Assembly (NCBI GenBank): GCA_947503435.1
Contig: CANNDL010000001.1
Coordinates: 271,469-335,468 of the forward strand
Direction: 5' to 3'
Source: an uncultured Kangiella sp.
Lineage (GTDB): Bacteria > Pseudomonadota > Gammaproteobacteria > Enterobacterales > Kangiellaceae
DNA: 64,000 nt
The notes beneath the pieces are model-generated. The model ran no database searches, was not told the origin of the DNA, and saw only the letters and a list, made by a program, of their open reading frames with translations. A program made the translations under genes and the position numbers. Of this stretch, positions 18,612 through 27,947 are shown one piece after another. The first letter of the stretch is position 1. Every line of letters starts with the position of its first letter.

Positions 18612-19829
18612 ATGTCTAATTCTACTAAAGATTTTTCTCGCGCCACTTTTGATGACGTGATGGTGCCAAACTATAACCCTGCCGCAATTATCCCAGAAAG
18701 AGGAGAGGGTTCACGGGTGTGGGATCAAAATGACAAAGACTATGTTGATTTTGCTGGTGGTATTGCTGTGACTGCTTTGGGTCATAACCACCCTGGGATG
18801 ATGAAAGCACTAAAAGAACAATCTGAAAAGATTTGGCACTTAAGTAATGTGTTTACTAATAAACCAGCATTAGAGTTAGCTCAAAAACTGAATGATGCTA
18901 CTTTTTCCGACAAAGTGTTTTTCTGTAACTCAGGCGGCGAAGCTAACGAAGCAGCATTTAAACTAGTTAGAAAATACGCTAATGATAACTACCCTGACCA
19001 AGGGAAAAGCGAAATTATAGCTTTTAAGCAAGCATTTCATGGACGTACTTTATTTACCGTTTGCGTTGGTGGTCAACCTAAATACACTAAAGGTTATGAA
19101 CCATTACCGGCGGGCATAACTCACGGTGAGTTCAATGATATTGATTCTTTAAAAGAACTAATCTCGGACAAAACTTGCGCAGTAGTGATGGAGCCAGTGC
19201 AAGGTGAAGGCGGTATTATCCCAGCAGATCCAGAATTTGCAAAAGCAGTAAGAGAGCTTTGCGATAAGCATAATGCCTTATTGGTATTTGACGAGGTACA
19301 AACTGGCGTAGGTCGTACTGGCCATTTATACGCCTATCAAGGATTAGGGGTAACTCCGGATATCTTGACTACAGCAAAAGCTATGGGCGGAGGCTTCCCT
19401 ATTGGGGCTATGCTAACCACAACAAAAATTTCAAAGAGTATGGGCGTTGGAACTCACGGTTCTACTTATGGTGGTAATCCATTGGCTTGTGCAATTTCTA
19501 ATGTTGTCATCGATGAAATTAATACTCCTGAAATGCTAAGCAGTGTTAAAGAAAAAGGTGCAAAGATTAGCGCGCGTTTAGAAGCTATTGGAGAAAAGTA
19601 CGGTGTATTCGATTCGGTTCGTGGCGAAGGTTTATTAATTGGTGCAGTTTGTAATGAAAAGTGGCAAGGTAAAGCGCGCGAATTCTTAGTTTCTGGTTGG
19701 GAACATGGCGTTATGTGCTTAGTAGCAGGGCTAAATGTAGTTCGCTTTGCTCCTGCGCTTAATATTACTGATGAAGAAATCGAACAAGGTTTAGATAGAT
19801 TTGAAAAAGCCGTTGCTGCGATTGCTTAA
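18612..19829 (+). CDS. argD: Acetylornithine/succinylornithine aminotransferase (ArgD/AstC type)
   Basis: A 405-residue class III PLP transaminase. It has [66 protein letters not shown] and the PLP Lys in [17 protein letters not shown]. Its position, divergent from astA and close to argCB, suits a bifunctional enzyme that makes acetylornithine for synthesis and transaminates succinylornithine in degradation; E. coli ArgD and AstC have such overlap. The sequence alone does not separate the two roles. The ATG is preceded by GGGTGA. A terminator follows at once. Confidence 0.92.
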   Translation: MSNSTKDFSRATFDDVMVPNYNPAAIIPERGEGSRVWDQNDKDYVDFAGGIAVTALGHNHPGMMKALKEQSEKIWHLSNVFTNKPALELAQKLNDATFSDKVFFCNSGGEANEAAFKLVRKYANDNYPDQGKSEIIAFKQAFHGRTLFTVCVGGQPKYTKGYEPLPAGITHGEFNDIDSLKELISDKTCAVVMEPVQGEGGIIPADPEFAKAVRELCDKHNALLVFDEVQTGVGRTGHLYAYQGLGVTPDILTTAKAMGGGFPIGAMLTTTKISKSMGVGTHGSTYGGNPLACAISNVVIDEINTPEMLSSVKEKGAKISARLEAIGEKYGVFDSVRGEGLLIGAVCNEKWQGKAREFLVSGWEHGVMCLVAGLNVVRFAPALNITDEEIEQGLDRFEKAVAAIA

Positions 19830-19845
19830 ACTTAGGTTATAAGTA

Positions 19846-19872
19846 AAAAGGCTCCTTTCGGAGCCTTTTTTG
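19846..19872. terminator. Bidirectional intrinsic terminator between argD and tesA
   Basis: AAAAGGCTCC-TTTC-GGAGCCTTTT followed by further T. Shared by convergent genes. Confidence 0.92.
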
Positions 19873-19873
19873 A

Positions 19874-20482
19874 TTAAAATGAAAAAGCTGAAGTGATGTT
19901 TTTCAAGAGATATGGCTGCGCTTTTACGTTTGGATGAATGCCATCTTTTTGCATCAAATCTGGTTTTTGTCCAACTCCATCCAGAAAAGATGGAATGAGT
20001 CTAATTGCTTTTTCTTGAGCCAAATCTAAGTAATTTTGATGGAAAGCTTCGGTATACCGTTTGCCGTAGTTGGGCAGTATTTGCATGCCTAATAATAAAA
20101 CTTCTGAACCTGAATCTTTTGCCATATCGATCATAGTGGCTAGGTTACGTTTGATTAGCGGTGGTGCAATGCCCCGCAAACCATCATTGCCACCTAATTC
20201 CAAAATAACCAAATTAGGCTTATGCTTTGCTAATAAAGGTTTTAACCGTGATAAACCTTGACCAGTGGTGTCGCCGCTCACACTGGCATTGATAACGGTT
20301 ATCTCGTGACTTCGCTTAGAGAGTTCTTGGCGCAGTAAATTAACCCAACCTTTTTCTAGAGGCATGTTATAGCCAGCACTTAAACTATCGCCTAGTACTA
20401 GAATTTTCTTATATTGATTGGTCGCCTCTGCTGAGAGAGATAAAGGCGATAATAGTAGAAGGACAAAAAAAAGTTTTTTCAT
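19874..20482 (-). CDS. tesA: Periplasmic acyl-CoA thioesterase I / lysophospholipase L1 (SGNH hydrolase)
   Basis: A 202-residue protein with a signal peptide (KKLFFVLLLLSPLSLSAEA). The four SGNH blocks are visible: GDSLSAGYNMP with the nucleophile Ser, the Gly of ASVSGDTTGQGL, LGGNDGLRG with Asn, and DGIHPNVKAQPYL with Asp and His. E. coli TesA hydrolyses acyl-CoA, lysophospholipid and some esters in the periplasm. It is divergent from ybbA-ybbP, as in E. coli, which suggests a link to the ABC transporter. Length matches the family. Confidence 0.95.
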   Translation of the reverse strand: MKKLFFVLLLLSPLSLSAEATNQYKKILVLGDSLSAGYNMPLEKGWVNLLRQELSKRSHEITVINASVSGDTTGQGLSRLKPLLAKHKPNLVILELGGNDGLRGIAPPLIKRNLATMIDMAKDSGSEVLLLGMQILPNYGKRYTEAFHQNYLDLAQEKAIRLIPSFLDGVGQKPDLMQKDGIHPNVKAQPYLLKNITSAFSF

Positions 20483-20716
20483 AGGTTATGCAATAATGTG
20501 TAGTCAACTTTAAAACAGTGCTGGCAAATTCATTGTAGCTAGCAAGCTATTTTAATTATGGTGAGGCTTTGTGGATAACTTTTCAAGAGAAGCTAAGTTG
20601 ATTTCCGAATAATTTTGTCAATTCGACACGGAATGTAACATTTATCTAGCAACTATTTTTACTAAATAGCATCAGTTAAGGTATTCTAAGCAAAAGATTA
20701 ATAAGTACAAATATCC

Positions 20717-21433
20717 ATGTTATCAAGTAATCAATTAACTAAAACCGTTGTATCGCAAGAACAAGAGTTAACAATATTATCCGAAGTAAGCTTAACCATT
20801 AATGAAGGTGATTCAGTTGCTATCGTCGGTGCTTCGGGTTCTGGTAAATCTACTTTACTCTCATTGTTAGCCGGACTTGATGTGCCGACTAGTGGTGAAG
20901 TGCTGTTAGCTGGTCATAAATTTCATGAATTAGATGAAGATCAAAGAGCAGCGGTACGGGCTCAATACGTAGGTTTTATATTCCAATCGTTCCACTTGCT
21001 TCCAGGACTAACTGCATTAGAAAATGTCATGTTACCGATAGAATTAAAAGGTCAAAAGCAAGCTCGACAAGCTGCTTTAAAAATTTTAGAGAAAGTGGGG
21101 TTGAAAGATCGAGTTACTCATTATCCAAATCAACTTTCTGGTGGTGAACAACAACGGGTGGCAATTGCCCGTGCTTTTGCTTCAGAACCTAAGATATTGT
21201 TCGCGGATGAGCCTACGGGGAATCTAGATAGCGCGAATGGAGAAAAAATCATTGAGTTATTATTTGAATTAAATCAACAGTTTGGAACAACTTTAGTGCT
21301 AGTTACCCATGATTTGAAACTAGCTGATCGCTGCCAAAAACAAATAGCACTAGATGCTGGGAAAATTAAAAGTAATGCAACAAACCTAGAAAGTGCCGTT
21401 GACCATCTTAACGATACGGCAAAGGTGAGTTAA
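20717..21433 (+). CDS. ybbA: ABC transporter ATP-binding protein YbbA
   Basis: A 238-residue ATPase of the MacB/LolD type. Walker [11 protein letters not shown]-loop [18 protein letters not shown], signature [16 protein letters not shown], Walker [11 protein letters not shown]-loop NLDS, H-loop VTHD. It energises the YbbP permease, whose gene starts 2 bases after this stop. Genes of this type sit beside tesA in many Gammaproteobacteria, where YbbAP is thought to act on hydrophobic or lipid substrates. That function is known from the family rather than visible here. Confidence 0.93.
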   Translation: MLSSNQLTKTVVSQEQELTILSEVSLTINEGDSVAIVGASGSGKSTLLSLLAGLDVPTSGEVLLAGHKFHELDEDQRAAVRAQYVGFIFQSFHLLPGLTALENVMLPIELKGQKQARQAALKILEKVGLKDRVTHYPNQLSGGEQQRVAIARAFASEPKILFADEPTGNLDSANGEKIIELLFELNQQFGTTLVLVTHDLKLADRCQKQIALDAGKIKSNATNLESAVDHLNDTAKVS

Positions 21434-21435
21434 AT

Positions 21436-23934
21436 ATGTTCTCAATGGCATTGAAGAACTTCAAGCGCGATTGGCGTGCTGGTGAAGTAAAGGTTTTATT
21501 TTTTGCATTGATGATTGCAGTAGCTGCGATGACAGCTATTGGCGTCATAACGGATCGCATTCAAAAATCTATGGGCGAGCAAGCTAGTGAATTTTTAGGT
21601 GCAGACTATGTGATAAGTTCGCCACGTGAAATTCCTAGGGAATGGTTGCATGAAGCATCGCAGCGTGGCCTAGACGCAGCTGTTGGGCAAAGTGTCAGTA
21701 CTGTGGTATCTAAAGGTGATAAATTTCAATTGGTTTCAGTTCGAGTTATTCAAGATAAATTCCCACTGAAAGGTCAATTAGAAATTGCTCAAGAAGCATT
21801 TGCAACGGGTGATAAGTTACAAGGAAAACCAAAATCACGAGAAGTTTGGGTGGAACCAAGAGTACTAAGTTTATTAGAAGCAAAAACCGGTGATCTAATC
21901 GATTTTGGGGCAACGCAACTCAAAATTTCTGGTGTGGTTGTGGCTGGTCCAGGGCAAGCCAGTGAAGTGTTTAATGTCGCTCCTGGCATTTTAGTTAATG
22001 CCGCTGATTTAGATTCTGCGCAAATAATTCAGCCGGGCAGTCGCGTGCAAAACGCATTGCTTATTGCAGGCGAATTAGCCGTGAGAGATGAATATATAAG
22101 CTGGTTAAAACCGCAATTAAATGATACCCAACGTATTACGGGCGGCAAAGAAGGTACGCCAGCGCTACAAGCTTCGATAAGTCGTGCTGAGTCTTTCTTG
22201 CGGCTCGCTAGTTTAGTCTCTGTGATTTTAGCCGGGGTTGCCATTGCAGTTGCGGCTGGACGTTTTAGTCGTCGCCACTTTGATTATGCGGCCATTTATC
22301 GCTGTCTAGGCATGCAAATTCGTCAAGTGCATCAATTGTATTTATGGCAGTTAAGCTTAATTGGTTTGGTAGGAGTGATTTTGGGTGCAGTGATTGGGCT
22401 TGCCATCCAAGAAGCTATAATTTGGCGATTTGCGGATTATTTACCAAAGCCAATGGTGCCGATAAGTTGGATTCCAGTAGCAGTTGCTGCTTTGTCTGGT
22501 TTAGTCGTGTTAATCGGTTTTGCCTTACCGTCTTTTTTCCAAATTGCTAAAGTTCCACCATTAAGAGTTCTACGAAAAGAGCTAATGCCAACGGCGGTTT
22601 CAGGTTGGATAATTTACTTGCTTGCAATTGGTTCAATGGCGCTATTGATGTGGTGGCAAAGTGATTCTTGGTTATTAGTTGGAATACTATTAGTTGTTTC
22701 TATCGTTGCCTTCCTAGTGATTCGATTGTTTGCTTGGCTAATTTTCAAGCTGGGCATTTGGCTTGGCAAACGTAGCCCTAGCTCCGTGCGTTTTGGTTTA
22801 GGCCAATTAAAACGGTATCCGGCTTTTACTATCAGTCAAATAACCGCATTTGGGTTAGCATTTATGATTATGCTTTCAACTTATCTTATTCGAACTGAGT
22901 TATTAGCTGAATGGCAAAACCAAATGCCTGAAAATGCACCTAATCACTTTTTAATTAATGTGCAAAATTATGAAGTTGAAGCTTTGGATAAGATTTTAGC
23001 GCAAAACAATGTTGAAACTAGCGGTATTTATCCAATGGTTAGAGGGCGAGTTACTCACCTTAATGGTGAGTTGGCTAGCGATGCTTTGTCGAAAGATGAA
23101 TATCAGCAAGCAAGGGCGCTACGCCGCGAACTAAACTTAACATGGATGGAAGCTCTTCCGAATGCAAATAAGCTGGTAGAAGGGGACTGGTGGAGCGATG
23201 AGGCTACTAACTTAGATTCAGATGCAGTAAAGATTTCTATCTCCACCGAAATTCAGCAAATGATGAAGGTCAAAATTGGCGATAAGGTATCTTTTGATAT
23301 TGGCGGTTTAGAGGTTGAGGGACAAATTGCTAACGTGCGTGAAATTCAGTGGGATTCATTCCAACCAAACTTCTTTGTCATATTTGAACCCAGAGGCTTA
23401 AAAGAATTTCCAGCTAGTTATATTACTAGCTTTCATTTAGATTCTGCTCAAAAGCCAATGTTAAATCAGATCTTAGGCCAAATGCCTACCGTAACTATTA
23501 TTGAGTTGGATAAAATAATGGCGCAGGTGCAAAAGATATTAGACCAGGTCACATTAGCAGTAGAGTTTATTATGTTGTTTGTATTACTGGCGGGTATTGC
23601 TGTTCTTTATGCCGTGCTACAAGCCAATCGTGAGGAGCGAGTATTATCGGCAACCTTGCTCAAAACGTTAGGAGCGCAAAGCCCATACATTAGAGCTAGT
23701 CTAGTAGCGGAGCTGGCATTGCTTGGATTATTTTCAGGACTGCTAGCAGTAATAGCCAGTGAGATTTTAGTTTCTAGTGTTTATACACAAGTTCTTGATT
23801 TAAGTATCAAGTGGCACTTCCTATACTGGTTACTTATGCCGCTAGGGTCCATGATCTTTATTAGCATCGTAGGCTGGTTTGGGATTAAATCCATCTTAAA
23901 GCAACCCGCATACCAAGTTCTTAGACAGGCGTAG
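21436..23934 (+). CDS. ybbP: FtsX-like ABC transporter permease YbbP
   Basis: An 832-residue permease with ten likely membrane helices in the YbbP arrangement: an N-terminal helix (VLFFALMIAVAAMTAIGVI), a first periplasmic domain, an FtsX block (SLVSVILAGVAIAVAAGRFSRR), more helices around 330-470, a second periplasmic domain (about 500-690) and a C-terminal FtsX block (AGIAVLYAVLQANREERVLSATLLKTLGAQ, GIKSILKQPAYQVLRQA). It partners YbbA, 2 bases upstream. In this family the periplasmic domains hand hydrophobic molecules across or out of the inner membrane; the cargo is not known from sequence. Confidence 0.92.
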   Translation: MFSMALKNFKRDWRAGEVKVLFFALMIAVAAMTAIGVITDRIQKSMGEQASEFLGADYVISSPREIPREWLHEASQRGLDAAVGQSVSTVVSKGDKFQLVSVRVIQDKFPLKGQLEIAQEAFATGDKLQGKPKSREVWVEPRVLSLLEAKTGDLIDFGATQLKISGVVVAGPGQASEVFNVAPGILVNAADLDSAQIIQPGSRVQNALLIAGELAVRDEYISWLKPQLNDTQRITGGKEGTPALQASISRAESFLRLASLVSVILAGVAIAVAAGRFSRRHFDYAAIYRCLGMQIRQVHQLYLWQLSLIGLVGVILGAVIGLAIQEAIIWRFADYLPKPMVPISWIPVAVAALSGLVVLIGFALPSFFQIAKVPPLRVLRKELMPTAVSGWIIYLLAIGSMALLMWWQSDSWLLVGILLVVSIVAFLVIRLFAWLIFKLGIWLGKRSPSSVRFGLGQLKRYPAFTISQITAFGLAFMIMLSTYLIRTELLAEWQNQMPENAPNHFLINVQNYEVEALDKILAQNNVETSGIYPMVRGRVTHLNGELASDALSKDEYQQARALRRELNLTWMEALPNANKLVEGDWWSDEATNLDSDAVKISISTEIQQMMKVKIGDKVSFDIGGLEVEGQIANVREIQWDSFQPNFFVIFEPRGLKEFPASYITSFHLDSAQKPMLNQILGQMPTVTIIELDKIMAQVQKILDQVTLAVEFIMLFVLLAGIAVLYAVLQANREERVLSATLLKTLGAQSPYIRASLVAELALLGLFSGLLAVIASEILVSSVYTQVLDLSIKWHFLYWLLMPLGSMIFISIVGWFGIKSILKQPAYQVLRQA

Positions 23935-23952
23935 AAACCTATTAATAATTAG

Positions 23953-23976
23953 GCCACTATTTATATAGTGGCTTTT
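23953..23976 (+). terminator. Intrinsic terminator after ybbP
   Basis: GCCACTAT-TTAT-ATAGTGGC followed by TTTT. A perfect 8-bp stem 19 bases after the ybbP stop. Confidence 0.8.
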
Positions 23977-24048
23977 GTTATTTTCAAAAAATATTATAAA
24001 AAACTAGACAGCCACTAGCATTGGTTGCTATTAATAAAAAAAGGAACG

Positions 24049-24082
24049 ACAGAGTTTTAGCCATGCTTAACTCTGTTTTTTT
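24049..24082 (+). terminator. Second intrinsic terminator, just upstream of topA
   Basis: ACAGAGTT pairs with AACTCTGT over a 12-base loop, followed by seven T. It lies about 75 bases after the ybbP terminator and 56 bases before topA, so it may end a short transcript or attenuate topA. Confidence 0.7.
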
Positions 24083-24137
24083 GGATATGAATTACTAAAA
24101 ATTCTATATAAAACAATCGGTTATTGAAAATTCTTTT

Positions 24138-26792
24138 ATGGGTAAATCACTAGTTATCGTGGAGTCGCCAGCTAAGGCGAAAACCATTAATAAATACTTG
24201 GGCAAAGATTTTGTGGTGAAATCAAGTGTGGGTCACATTCGAGATCTACCGACGGGCGCTAGCAAAAAAGAGCCAATTAGCGCTAAAGAAAGAGCGGCCA
24301 AAGCCGCCGCAACACGTAAACTCCCGCCTGAGGAGAAGGTACGTCAAAAAGCTATTCGTGAGAAAAAAGCCTTAATTGAGCGGATGGGTATTAACCCTGA
24401 AGATGGCTGGGAAGCACATTACGAAGTTTTGCCTGGAAAAGAAAAGGTTCTAAAAGAACTTAAGAAGCTTGCTGAAAATGCAGATACGATATATCTCGCA
24501 ACGGATTTGGATAGAGAAGGAGAGGCTATTGCTTGGCACCTGAAAGAGTTATTAGGTGGTGATGATTCTCGGTTCCGTAGAGTTGTGTTTAATGAAATTA
24601 CCAAGAAAGCTATTCAAGAAGCTTTCTCAGAACCATCTGATTTAGACATGCATTATGTCAATGCACAGCAAACGCGTCGTTTTTTAGATCGAGTAGTTGG
24701 CTTTATGGTATCGCCGCTATTGTGGCGAAAAATCGGTCGTGGATTATCAGCTGGACGTGTTCAATCAGTAGCCGTGAGATTGTTAGTAGAAAGAGAGCGT
24801 GAAATTCGTGCTTTTATTCCTGAAGAATTTTGGGACTTACATGCCAATACCAATAGTCAGGCAGGCGATGCGCTTCGATTACTAGTGAATAAATATCAAG
24901 GCAAGGCTTTTAAACCAAAAAGTGAAGCCGAAACTCAAAAGGCTGTAGATGCATTAAAGCAATCTAGTTTTAAAGTTAGTTCGATTGAGTCAAAACCGCA
25001 AAAATCTAAAGCTCCCAAACCTTTTATTACTTCTACATTGCAGCAAGCTGCGAGTACTCGTTTAGGCTTTGGTGTAAAGCGCACTATGATGATGGCTCAA
25101 CGGTTATACGAAGCCGGTTATATTACTTATATGCGTACCGATTCGACTTATTTAAGCGCTGACGCTGTATCCGATTGCCGAGATTATATTGCTGAAGAAT
25201 TCGGCAAGAATTATTTACCTAAAGAGGCAATGAGCTACTCAAGTAAAGAAGGGGCACAAGAAGCTCACGAAGCTATTCGTCCTTCTGACGTCAGCAAAAA
25301 AGTTGGCCATCTTGCCAATATGGAAAAAGATGCAGAACGTCTTTATGACTTAATTTGGCGACAATTTGTAGCCTGCCAAATGTTACCTGCAGAATTTGAT
25401 GTGACTAATTTATTAGTGGAAGCCGATGATTATCAGTTGAAAGCCAAAGGTCGAGTGATGCGTTTTGATGGTTGGACTAAGGTTTTACCAATGCAAAAAC
25501 GTTCTAAAGATGATGAAGAATTGCCAAATGTAAAAGAAGGCGAATTACTAAATCTAGATTCACTCGATCCGAAGCAACACTTTACTAAGCCTCCGGCACG
25601 TTACTCAGAAGCTGCATTAGTTAAAGAGCTAGAAAAACGTGGTATTGGCCGTCCATCCACTTATGCATCAATTATTTCGACTATTCAAGATCGCGGCTAT
25701 GTGAAAATTGAAAAGAAGCGTTTTTATGCCAAGAAAATGGGCGAAATCGTAACAGACCGTTTAGTAGAAAGCTTCAGTGATTTACTGGATTTTTCTTTTA
25801 CAGCAACTATGGAAGAACGCTTAGATGCAATCGCTAGCGGTAATAAAGATTGGAAAATCACCCTAGATGAATTCTATAAATCGTTTTCAGAGAAACTCAA
25901 AAAAGCTGATGAAGAAGAAGAGCAAGGTGGAATGCGTCGCAATCAACCGGTTGCTATTGATCTCACCTGTGATCTTTGTAACGAACATCATTTTAATATT
26001 CGTAATGCTGGAACCGGTGTCTTTTTAGGTTGCGATGGTTATTCATTGCCGCCTAAAGAGCGCTGTAAAAACACTAAGAATTTGATGCCTGGTGATGACT
26101 TTGTTGCGGCTAATGAAGAGGAAGAAGCGCTTCATTTAGTGGATATTAAGCGTTGCAAAATTTGCGAATCGGCAATGGAAGACTACTTGCTTGATGAAAC
26201 TACTAAGATTTATATTTGCGGTAATAACCCAGATTGTTCGGGTTATGAAGTTGAAAAAGGCGAGTATAAAATTAAAGGCTATGATGGTCCGGTTTTAGAT
26301 TGCGATAAATGTGGCGATGAAATGCAGCTGAAAACAGGCCGCTTTGGCAAATATTTTGGTTGTATGAGTGAAGAATGTAAGAATACTCGTAAACTGCTGG
26401 CTAATGGCCAACCAGCGCCGCCAAAAGCGGATCCAATACCAATGCCTGATCTAATTTGTAAGAAAGTAGAAGATCACTATGTGTTACGTGATGGTGCGGC
26501 AGGTATTTTCTTAGCTGCGAGTAAATTCCCGCGTAACCGTGAAACTCGTGCACCAGCGGTTGATGAGTTGCTACCCGTAAAGGATAAGTTAGATCCAAAA
26601 TACAAGTTTTTAACCACGGCTCCAGTTAAAGATCCGCATGGTTACCGTACTTTCGTTAAATACAGCCGAAAAACGCAACAACAATACGTGGCGAGCTTGA
26701 CTGATGAAGATAAAGCAACCGGTTGGAGCGCCTTTTATGAAGATGGTAAATGGGTCGAGGCAACGCCTGTTAAGAAAACTCTTCAGAAATAG
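24138..26792 (+). CDS. topA: DNA topoisomerase I
   Basis: An 884-residue type IA topoisomerase (E. coli 865) that relaxes negative supercoils. The TOPRIM domain begins [20 protein letters not shown] and contains [16 protein letters not shown], the metal-binding acidic cluster. The active-site Tyr is in [14 protein letters not shown], and [21 protein letters not shown] is typical. The C-terminus has three zinc ribbons (starting [20 protein letters not shown] and [10 protein letters not shown]), then further zinc-less repeats. Starts with ATG at 24138; the upstream sequence (AATTCTTTT) has no good ribosome binding site. Both flanks carry terminators, so it is probably monocistronic. Confidence 0.97.
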   Translation: MGKSLVIVESPAKAKTINKYLGKDFVVKSSVGHIRDLPTGASKKEPISAKERAAKAAATRKLPPEEKVRQKAIREKKALIERMGINPEDGWEAHYEVLPGKEKVLKELKKLAENADTIYLATDLDREGEAIAWHLKELLGGDDSRFRRVVFNEITKKAIQEAFSEPSDLDMHYVNAQQTRRFLDRVVGFMVSPLLWRKIGRGLSAGRVQSVAVRLLVEREREIRAFIPEEFWDLHANTNSQAGDALRLLVNKYQGKAFKPKSEAETQKAVDALKQSSFKVSSIESKPQKSKAPKPFITSTLQQAASTRLGFGVKRTMMMAQRLYEAGYITYMRTDSTYLSADAVSDCRDYIAEEFGKNYLPKEAMSYSSKEGAQEAHEAIRPSDVSKKVGHLANMEKDAERLYDLIWRQFVACQMLPAEFDVTNLLVEADDYQLKAKGRVMRFDGWTKVLPMQKRSKDDEELPNVKEGELLNLDSLDPKQHFTKPPARYSEAALVKELEKRGIGRPSTYASIISTIQDRGYVKIEKKRFYAKKMGEIVTDRLVESFSDLLDFSFTATMEERLDAIASGNKDWKITLDEFYKSFSEKLKKADEEEEQGGMRRNQPVAIDLTCDLCNEHHFNIRNAGTGVFLGCDGYSLPPKERCKNTKNLMPGDDFVAANEEEEALHLVDIKRCKICESAMEDYLLDETTKIYICGNNPDCSGYEVEKGEYKIKGYDGPVLDCDKCGDEMQLKTGRFGKYFGCMSEECKNTRKLLANGQPAPPKADPIPMPDLICKKVEDHYVLRDGAAGIFLAASKFPRNRETRAPAVDELLPVKDKLDPKYKFLTTAPVKDPHGYRTFVKYSRKTQQQYVASLTDEDKATGWSAFYEDGKWVEATPVKKTLQK

Positions 26793-26822
26793 TGAGTATC
26801 GCTTGAAAACACAGTAGAATAG

Positions 26823-26848
26823 GGCCAGCGTTAATGCTGGCCTTTTTT
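26823..26848 (+). terminator. Intrinsic terminator after topA
   Basis: GGCCAGC-GTTAAT-GCTGGCC followed by six T. Confidence 0.92.
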
Positions 26849-26886
26849 ATTGCCGACTATTTATTTATATCTGAATTAGGAAATTC

Positions 26887-27921
26887 ATGTACTCTTTATT
26901 GCGTTCGATCTTATTTCTATTAGATGGCGAAACTTCTCACCATTTATCTTTAAATAGCCTTAATACCTTACATAAACTTAAAATGTCAGGATTGATGGCT
27001 AAACCACAAATTGATGACCCGATTGAAGTAATGGGGCTCCAGTTTCCGAATCGCGTTGGACTGGCTGCTGGCTTGGATAAAAATGGTCAATACGTAGACG
27101 CCTTGAGTCAATTTGGTTTTGGCTTCATTGAAGTAGGTACCGTCACTCCTCGACCGCAAGATGGAAATCCTAAGCCGCGATTGTTTAGAATAAAACAAGC
27201 AGAAGCTATTATTAATCGCATGGGTTTTAATAATGATGGTGTGGATAAATTGCTCGCAAATGTTGCTGAGATTCAATTTGGGAAAAAAGGTAACGGTATA
27301 TTAGGCATCAATATAGGCAAAAATTTTGATACTCCTGTAGAAAAAGCGGTTGATGACTACCTGATTGGGATGGAAAAAATTTATTCGCGTGCCGACTATA
27401 TGGTGGTGAATATTTCCTCGCCTAATACTCCTGGATTACGTGATTTACAGTTTGGCGAGAATTTAAAGATATTGTTGGAGAATCTAAAAAGTAAGCAAAT
27501 AGAGCTTCAACAGCAACATGGATTTTACAAACCATTAGCTATCAAAATTGCCCCTGATTTAGATGCAAATGATATTGATGAATTGGGCAAAGCTTTCTTA
27601 GAGTTCGAATTAGATTCCATAATCGCGACCAATACCACCTTTGATCGTTCAAAGGTCGAAGGCATGCAATTTGCCGCCGAACAAGGCGGATTAAGTGGTA
27701 AGCCATTAGCAGATAAATCGACTGAGGTGATTCGTCAGCTAGTCAAAGCTATGGATAACAAAATTCCTGTTATCGGTGTTGGCGGTATTACTAATGCTCA
27801 GTCGGCAGTAGATAAAATCGAGGCAGGTGCTGCCATGGTACAAATATATTCGGGCTTTATTTATCATGGCCCTGAGCTTGTGCAGCAAGCCGCGCAAGCG
27901 ATTAAAGCTCTTAACCAATAA
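26887..27921 (+). CDS. pyrD: Dihydroorotate dehydrogenase (quinone), class 2
   Basis: A 344-residue membrane-associated flavoenzyme that oxidises dihydroorotate to orotate in pyrimidine synthesis and passes electrons to quinone. The N-terminal amphipathic segment (YSLLRSILFLLDGETSHHLSL) marks class 2. The FMN barrel has PNRVGLAAGLDKNGQYVDAL, NRMGFNNDG, the catalytic Ser in VNISSPNTPGLRDLQ and the FMN phosphate loop IPVIGVGGITNAQSA. ATG at 26887 follows AGGA. rlmKL starts 26 bases downstream, as in many relatives. Confidence 0.97.
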   Translation: MYSLLRSILFLLDGETSHHLSLNSLNTLHKLKMSGLMAKPQIDDPIEVMGLQFPNRVGLAAGLDKNGQYVDALSQFGFGFIEVGTVTPRPQDGNPKPRLFRIKQAEAIINRMGFNNDGVDKLLANVAEIQFGKKGNGILGINIGKNFDTPVEKAVDDYLIGMEKIYSRADYMVVNISSPNTPGLRDLQFGENLKILLENLKSKQIELQQQHGFYKPLAIKIAPDLDANDIDELGKAFLEFELDSIIATNTTFDRSKVEGMQFAAEQGGLSGKPLADKSTEVIRQLVKAMDNKIPVIGVGGITNAQSAVDKIEAGAAMVQIYSGFIYHGPELVQQAAQAIKALNQ

Positions 27922-27947
27922 TATCGGCTACTAAGGGCCTTATCCTT

